Assembly (NCBI GenBank): GCA_946479405.1
Contig: CAMLGD010000177.1
Location: 1 to 6,778 of the forward strand
DNA: 6,778 nucleotides
Direction of reading: 5' to 3'
DNA from: an uncultured Vogesella sp.
GTDB taxonomy: Bacteria > Pseudomonadota > Gammaproteobacteria > Burkholderiales > Chromobacteriaceae
The notes beneath the pieces were generated by a model. The model did not search any database, was not told the origin of the DNA, and saw only the letters and a program-made list of their open reading frames with translations. Below, one piece after another: positions 5,015 to 6,778 of the stretch. Each line of letters opens with the position of its first letter. Position 1 is the first letter of the stretch. The position numbers were made by a program, and so were the translations under genes.

Positions 5015-6625
5015 ATGAAAATTTCCCAGCGCCTGATCCTGCTGATCTCGGTCGCCATTGCCGGCCTGCTATTGCTGGCCGGCACCACCTTCCTGCAATT
5101 GAATCGTCTGTACCAGGAGCTGGAAAACATCGGCGACAACGTACTGCCCAGCGTGAAGCTACTCGGCAGCTTCAACCAGGAGCTGCTGGAGCAGCGCAAC
5201 TCGCTGCTGGCGCATATTCTCGCCACCGACCCCAGCCAGAAGCCGGCCATCGAGCAGGCGTTCCAGCAGCACCGCGTCGCCATCGGCAAGGCGCTGCAGG
5301 ACTACGCGCCGATGGTGATCAGCGACAAGGATGGCGACTACCTGAAGCAGCTGGAAGCCGGCATGGCCGAACTGGACAAGCTGTATGCGCCGGTGCTGGC
5401 AGCCTCCAGCAGCGGCCAGGCCGAAGAAGCGGTACGCCTGGCCAACGCCATGCGCGATCGCTTCATCGCCATCCAGGGTATCGCCAAGGGGCATCTGGAC
5501 TACAACCAGCAGCTGGCGGATGACGCCAAGGCGCAGGCCAAGTCGGTCAGCGATAATGCCCGCCTGATCGCCGCCGCGGTCGCCGTGCTGTCCATCGCCC
5601 TGCTCGCCATCCTCGGCCTGCTGACCTACCGCCAGATTGTCGGCAGCGTGCAACGCGGCCAGGCCAGCATCCAGCAGTTGGCCGCATCGCTGGATTTCAC
5701 CACCCGCTGCGAGGTGAAGGGCAAGGACGAGATCGCCCAGATGCTGACTGCCTTCAACCAGCTGATCGAAAAGCTGCAGGGCAGCCTGCGCGCGGTGATT
5801 ACCGCCTCGCGCGATGTATCGCAATCGGCCACCGAGCTGGCCGGCTCGGCCAAGCAGGTGGCGGCCGGCTCCAATGCGCAGAGTGAATCCGCCTCCACCA
5901 TGGCTGCCGCACTGGAACAGATCACCGTCAGCATCAACCACGTGGCCGACCGCACCCAGGAGGCCAATACCCTGGCACAGGACACTGGCAGCCGCGCCCA
6001 GAACGGCGCCGTGGTGATCACCGGCACCAGCCAGTCGATCGAAAGCATTGCCGGCGCGGTGGAGCACGCCGCCAGCGAAATGAGCCAGCTGTCCGAGCGC
6101 ACCCGCCAGATCGCCGTGGTGGTGAACGTGATCAAGGATGTCGCCGACCAGACCAACCTGCTGGCGCTGAACGCCGCCATCGAGGCCGCCCGCGCCGGCG
6201 AGATGGGCCGCGGCTTTGCCGTGGTGGCGGACGAAGTACGCAAGCTGGCCGAGCGCACCGCGCAGTCCACCCAGGAAATCGCCGGCATCATCGGCGCCAT
6301 CCAGACGGTGTCGGAAAGCGCCGCCGAACGCATGCAGGGCGTGGTGCACAACGTGGAAAGCGGCGTCGATGAAGCCGGCAAGGCACGCGGCGCCATCCAG
6401 CAGATTTCCGAGGTGGCGGAGCAGAGCCGCCACCTGGTCGGCGAGATCAGCCATGCCATCCGCGAGCAGGGCACCGCGGCCAACAGCATCGCCAGCCAGG
6501 TAGAAACCGTGGCACAGATGGCGGAAGAAAACTCCGCCGCCGCCTCGCACGTTACCGCGCTGGCCAGCCGGCTGCAGAGCCTGTCGCATTCGATGGAAAG
6601 CGAAGTCGCGGTGTACCGGGTATAG
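5015..6625 (+). CDS. Methyl-accepting chemotaxis protein (transmembrane chemoreceptor)
   Basis: This is a 536-residue chemoreceptor that passes ligand signals to CheA/CheW and so to the flagellar motor. TM1 spans about 7-27. A periplasmic sensing region of about 155 residues follows, mostly helical and resembling a four-helix bundle (4HB_MCP). TM2 spans about 184-204, and a HAMP-like segment runs to about 258. The signalling domain follows, with the conserved hairpin tip [19 protein letters not shown] (378-396) and [18 protein letters not shown] (398-415). The arms on both sides of the tip are about 140 residues, as in the 40-heptad class (inference). The C-terminus ends EVAVYRV and lacks the NWETF-type CheR/CheB tether. 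Adaptation sites are probably in the Gln/Glu-rich helices but cannot be assigned by eye. The gene is monocistronic, with its own ribosome site and a strong terminator, and divergent from the EAL gene. The ligand is unknown. Confidence 0.95.
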   Translation: MKISQRLILLISVAIAGLLLLAGTTFLQLNRLYQELENIGDNVLPSVKLLGSFNQELLEQRNSLLAHILATDPSQKPAIEQAFQQHRVAIGKALQDYAPMVISDKDGDYLKQLEAGMAELDKLYAPVLAASSSGQAEEAVRLANAMRDRFIAIQGIAKGHLDYNQQLADDAKAQAKSVSDNARLIAAAVAVLSIALLAILGLLTYRQIVGSVQRGQASIQQLAASLDFTTRCEVKGKDEIAQMLTAFNQLIEKLQGSLRAVITASRDVSQSATELAGSAKQVAAGSNAQSESASTMAAALEQITVSINHVADRTQEANTLAQDTGSRAQNGAVVITGTSQSIESIAGAVEHAASEMSQLSERTRQIAVVVNVIKDVADQTNLLALNAAIEAARAGEMGRGFAVVADEVRKLAERTAQSTQEIAGIIGAIQTVSESAAERMQGVVHNVESGVDEAGKARGAIQQISEVAEQSRHLVGEISHAIREQGTAANSIASQVETVAQMAEENSAAASHVTALASRLQSLSHSMESEVAVYRV

Positions 6626-6637
6626 CTCCCGCACCGC

Positions 6638-6678
6638 GCCATGAAAAAGACCGCCGTTATGGCGGTCTTTTTCATGGC
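6638..6678. terminator. Strong bidirectional rho-independent terminator
   Basis: An 18-bp perfect stem (6638-6655 with 6661-6678) encloses a 5-nt loop GTTAT. It contains GACCGCC/GGCGGTC flanked by AAAAA on the left and TTTTT on the right. It begins 12 nt after the MCP stop codon. The symmetric A and T runs allow termination from both sides, which hints that a convergent gene ends just past the window. Confidence 0.9.
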
Positions 6679-6778
6679 AACAACGCTGGCCGACATCTCA
6701 AACCAGCGGCATTACCGGGGCCGCCAGCCGCCATGCGGCCAACCTTGGAGCGGCGGCCGGGATGGTACCGCGCGAGCG
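6679..6778. other. Terminal non-coding stretch with two palindrome-like copies
   Basis: No convincing gene is seen here. CAACGCTGGCCG (6681-6692) and TGCGGCCAACCTTGG (6734-6748) resemble the palindrome at 1500-1519, with one mismatch each over those spans. On the minus strand a 26-codon frame is open from the window edge to a TGA at 6698-6700 and could be the end of a convergent gene, but another minus-strand frame is open even further and nothing is recognisable in either. Confidence 0.3.

Noticed and set aside
5159..6634. Long minus-strand frames (491 and 356 codons) opposite the MCP gene
   Set aside because: Both are low-complexity (His/Gly/Leu or Ser/Ala rich) shadows of the chemoreceptor; no motif and no ribosome site.
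6641..6778. Plus-strand frame open to the window edge beginning MKKTAVMAVFFMATTLA, like a signal peptide
   Set aside because: The start lies inside the terminator stem, whose AAAAAG and TTTTTC runs by themselves produce Lys-Lys and Phe-Phe. There is no Shine-Dalgarno sequence, and the following residues are Arg/Gly/Pro-rich as in non-coding frames.

Overview
The window reads as a piece of a GC-rich, Gram-negative, motile proteobacterial chromosome. The most likely source is a betaproteobacterium, perhaps of the Neisseriales (Chromobacterium/Vogesella/Aquitalea-like). That placement is inference from protein style: a class I fumarase, an orphan HisJ-type binding protein, a YjdM/PhnA protein, a MASE3-PAS-GGDEF-EAL protein and a methyl-accepting chemotaxis protein (MCP). 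No transposase, integrase, CRISPR array, tRNA, rRNA or phage gene was seen.

Layout. Positions 1-583 (minus) hold the N-terminal 194 residues of a class I [4Fe-4S] fumarate hydratase, cut by the window edge. A 145-bp divergent gap leads to 729-1484 (plus), an exported solute-binding protein. It converges on yjdM (1578-1916, minus), and a strong bidirectional terminator lies between them. Upstream of yjdM on the same strand is an 831-residue membrane c-di-GMP protein (2054-4549, minus). Its GGDEF signature is degenerate (QGDSF) but its EAL phosphodiesterase motifs are intact. A small ORF of 44-48 codons (4546-4680, or from 4692), found by hand and not recognised, ends in an ATGA overlap with this gene's start. 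The gene itself lacks a clear Shine-Dalgarno sequence, so the small ORF may be a coupled leader. A visibly AT-rich intergenic region of about 330 bp (4681-5014) separates this unit from a divergent 536-residue MCP (5015-6625, plus). The MCP ends in an 18-bp perfect-stem bidirectional terminator.

The genes suggest housekeeping metabolism (fumarase) beside a signalling pair: a probable c-di-GMP phosphodiesterase and a chemoreceptor, divergently transcribed from one regulatory region. Both bear on the choice between motile and sessile life, but a functional link is inference from position only.

No wholly new system was evident. The items most worth a second look are the coupled small ORF, the dead-GGDEF/live-EAL architecture, and a palindrome (core CAACGTTGGCCGC) found near gene ends in several intergenic spots.
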